Positions 12,172 through 13,570 of a stretch of 13,570 bases of DNA are shown piece after piece. The position numbers and the translations under genes were made by a program. Positions within the stretch are counted from its first letter, which is position 1; each line of letters begins with the position of its first letter. Under the pieces are notes generated by a model. It saw only the letters and a list, made by a program, of their open reading frames with translations. It made no database searches and was not told the origin of the DNA. The DNA is from JANNRW01 sp031401815 (GTDB taxonomy: Bacteria; Desulfobacterota; Desulfuromonadia; Geobacterales; DSM-12255). Where the stretch lies: the NCBI GenBank assembly GCA_031401815.1, contig JANNRW010000124.1:1-13570 (forward strand). The letters are read 5' to 3'.

Positions 12172-13570
12172 TTATCCTGTCTCAGCTGGGATTGGCTCCA
12201 GCACCAGTTTAAGACCGAATGCTTCGCAAAAAAGATCGCTCTTCAAAGTGGCGCCGTATATTTCGACGGAAAGATCTCCACTTCCCTGCAGGCGGAGCAG
12301 GAGACGAGAAGGCGAAAAGACAGGCTCGACAATGTTGACCATACCGGTTCTGCTCCTGTCAAGTCCGTCGGCTAGGCGCAGGATACCACCTAATCTGGAT
12401 ACATGCTGGCGATCCGCAGGAGTCAGGCGCATAAACTGATCATGCTTCTTTTTGGGGAGCGACTTGCGGTGGTAACGGGCAACATTGGCGATCAGTTCCC
12501 GTTCCCGAGGGGTGAAGCCGAAGAGGTCGGCGTGGCGGATCAGATGATATGAGTGCTTGTGGTGACTTGAATAATTAATGAAGTAACCGATATCGTGAAG
12601 AATTGCGGCCGCCTCAAGAATGCGGCGTTCTCTCTCGCCCAGATTATATGGTCGGGAAAGCGCTTTGAAGAGCTCCATTGAGAGTCTGGCCACATGAAGA
12701 GCATGGTTTCTGTCAAAATGACATGAACCGGCAAAAGCGAGAACAGACTCATGCCAGGAATGGGGAGGAGTTTCGTCAGAAAGAAGGCCCTGCTTTCTCA
12801 TCCCGCGCAGAATCAGCCCTTCCCTGATACCGCGTTCATTTACGAGCAGAAGATTGGCCTGACAGATTTCAAGCAGTTCATCAATGACTGTTACTCCGGC
12901 AACAATGATATCCGCACGATCCGGGTTCAATCCGGGAATGGAGCGTAACTCACGGGTACTTTTTCTCTGCAGCATCGCAAGCAGGTGCACTACATCGCTT
13001 CGGAGAAGTTCGTAGCCCTGCACCGAACTGAATCCCTCCTTTCGGCCAGCCAGGATCATTGCTGCAATGGAAGTGACGGTTCCTCCGGAACCGATGATGG
13101 CATTGACAGCAGGTCTGTCCTGAAAGCAGGTACCTTTGAGGGCCTTTCTGATATGGCGTCGGAGCCGGCTATGGTCTCTTGAGGAAGGGGACTCCCCTTT
13201 TAAAAATTTTTCAGACAGATACACCGCCCCAAGCTCCAGAGAAAAAATTTCCTCAACATGTAGTCCGACAGTAGTTACCAGCTCAAGACTCCCTCCGCCT
13301 ATATCGACTAGAAGGTGCCTGGCGCCATCCATGTCGAAATTGTTAAATGCACTAAGGGCGGCTAGTTCTGCCTCTTCTTCGCCACTGATTATGGCAACCG
13401 GAATCTCAACCTGCTTCCTGATGGCAGCGACAAACGCCTTGCCGTTGCCTGCCTTTCGGATGGCACTGGTGGCAACCGCTTCAATAGTCCCGACACCATA
13501 GCCGTCAATGATCTTTTTCTGGCGAAGCAGCGCTGCAATGGCCCGTTCACAGGCTGCTTCGGAAAGGAGC
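12172..13570 (-). CDS. Ppx/GppA exopolyphosphatase family protein, 5' partial
   Basis: The frame is open to the right edge, so about 55 N-terminal residues with the first phosphate loop are missing; 465 residues are visible. The visible part has an EAVATSAIRKAGN stretch, ISGEEEAELA with the catalytic-type glutamate, and the second phosphate loop VDIGGGSLELV, all typical of exopolyphosphatase/guanosine pentaphosphatase. The C-terminal part carries an HD-type domain with an intact AILHDIG (His-Asp at 12597-12592) and a His-rich SSHHKHS, then ARYHRKSLPKKK, like the E. coli Ppx/GppA C-terminal region. It removes terminal phosphates from polyphosphate or pppGpp; which one cannot be decided. The adjacent SulP gene follows 42 bases downstream. 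A link to phosphate metabolism fits the pst-phoU genes at the other end of the window. Confidence 0.93.
   Translation of the reverse strand, partial: LLSEAACERAIAALLRQKKIIDGYGVGTIEAVATSAIRKAGNGKAFVAAIRKQVEIPVAIISGEEEAELAALSAFNNFDMDGARHLLVDIGGGSLELVTTVGLHVEEIFSLELGAVYLSEKFLKGESPSSRDHSRLRRHIRKALKGTCFQDRPAVNAIIGSGGTVTSIAAMILAGRKEGFSSVQGYELLRSDVVHLLAMLQRKSTRELRSIPGLNPDRADIIVAGVTVIDELLEICQANLLLVNERGIREGLILRGMRKQGLLSDETPPHSWHESVLAFAGSCHFDRNHALHVARLSMELFKALSRPYNLGERERRILEAAAILHDIGYFINYSSHHKHSYHLIRHADLFGFTPRERELIANVARYHRKSLPKKKHDQFMRLTPADRQHVSRLGGILRLADGLDRSRTGMVNIVEPVFSPSRLLLRLQGSGDLSVEIYGATLKSDLFCEAFGLKLVLEPIPAETG

Overview
The window looks like a chromosomal segment from a Geobacteraceae-type member of the Desulfuromonadia. 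The basis is the gene content (PstCAB-PhoU, partner-switching and c-di-GMP signalling genes, a Geobacter-style small porin), the mid-range base composition and the type of short interspersed repeats. This assignment is by recognition only, without any database search.

Left third (1-3397, + strand): the 3' part of pstC, then pstA, pstB and phoU. These encode the membrane channel, ATPase and regulator of the high-affinity phosphate ABC transporter. The pstC/pstA junction is a 1-base stop/start overlap. The pstA-pstB and pstB-phoU gaps carry short repeats, including ten tandem AACCTY hexamers just before phoU. A symmetrical hairpin at 3356-3394 ends the operon and also serves the convergent operon.

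Middle (3407-7608, - strand): a compact six-gene signalling operon. In transcription order it encodes a 63-aa zinc-ribbon protein, a CBS-CBS-SpoIIE/PP2C phosphatase, a pseudo-receiver/HATPase (RsbW-like) protein, a STAS (anti-anti-sigma-like) protein, an unrecognised 55-aa protein read from a TTG start, and a degenerate-GGDEF/EAL protein with all the usual phosphodiesterase residues. Phosphatase, kinase-like ATPase and STAS protein are the classic parts of a partner switch. No sigma factor is encoded here, and the last gene is a c-di-GMP enzyme. This operon is the best candidate in the window for a little-described system.

Divergent intergenic region (7609-8160): a predicted promoter for the signalling operon, a 126-bp C/G-rich inverted-repeat element that could form terminator-like hairpins in both directions, a possible Pho-box-like direct repeat and two perfect palindromes. 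It leads into a + strand outer-membrane porin gene (8161-9174) that ends in a strong terminator.

Right third (9383-13570, - strand): a small cupin gene, then a SulP anion transporter fused to STAS and cyclic-nucleotide-binding domains. The SulP gene lies 42 bases downstream of a Ppx/GppA exopolyphosphatase gene whose 5' end is outside the window. The window therefore joins phosphate uptake (Pst), its regulator (PhoU) and polyphosphate/ppGpp turnover (Ppx/GppA) around a signalling operon. A functional link between these blocks is inference.
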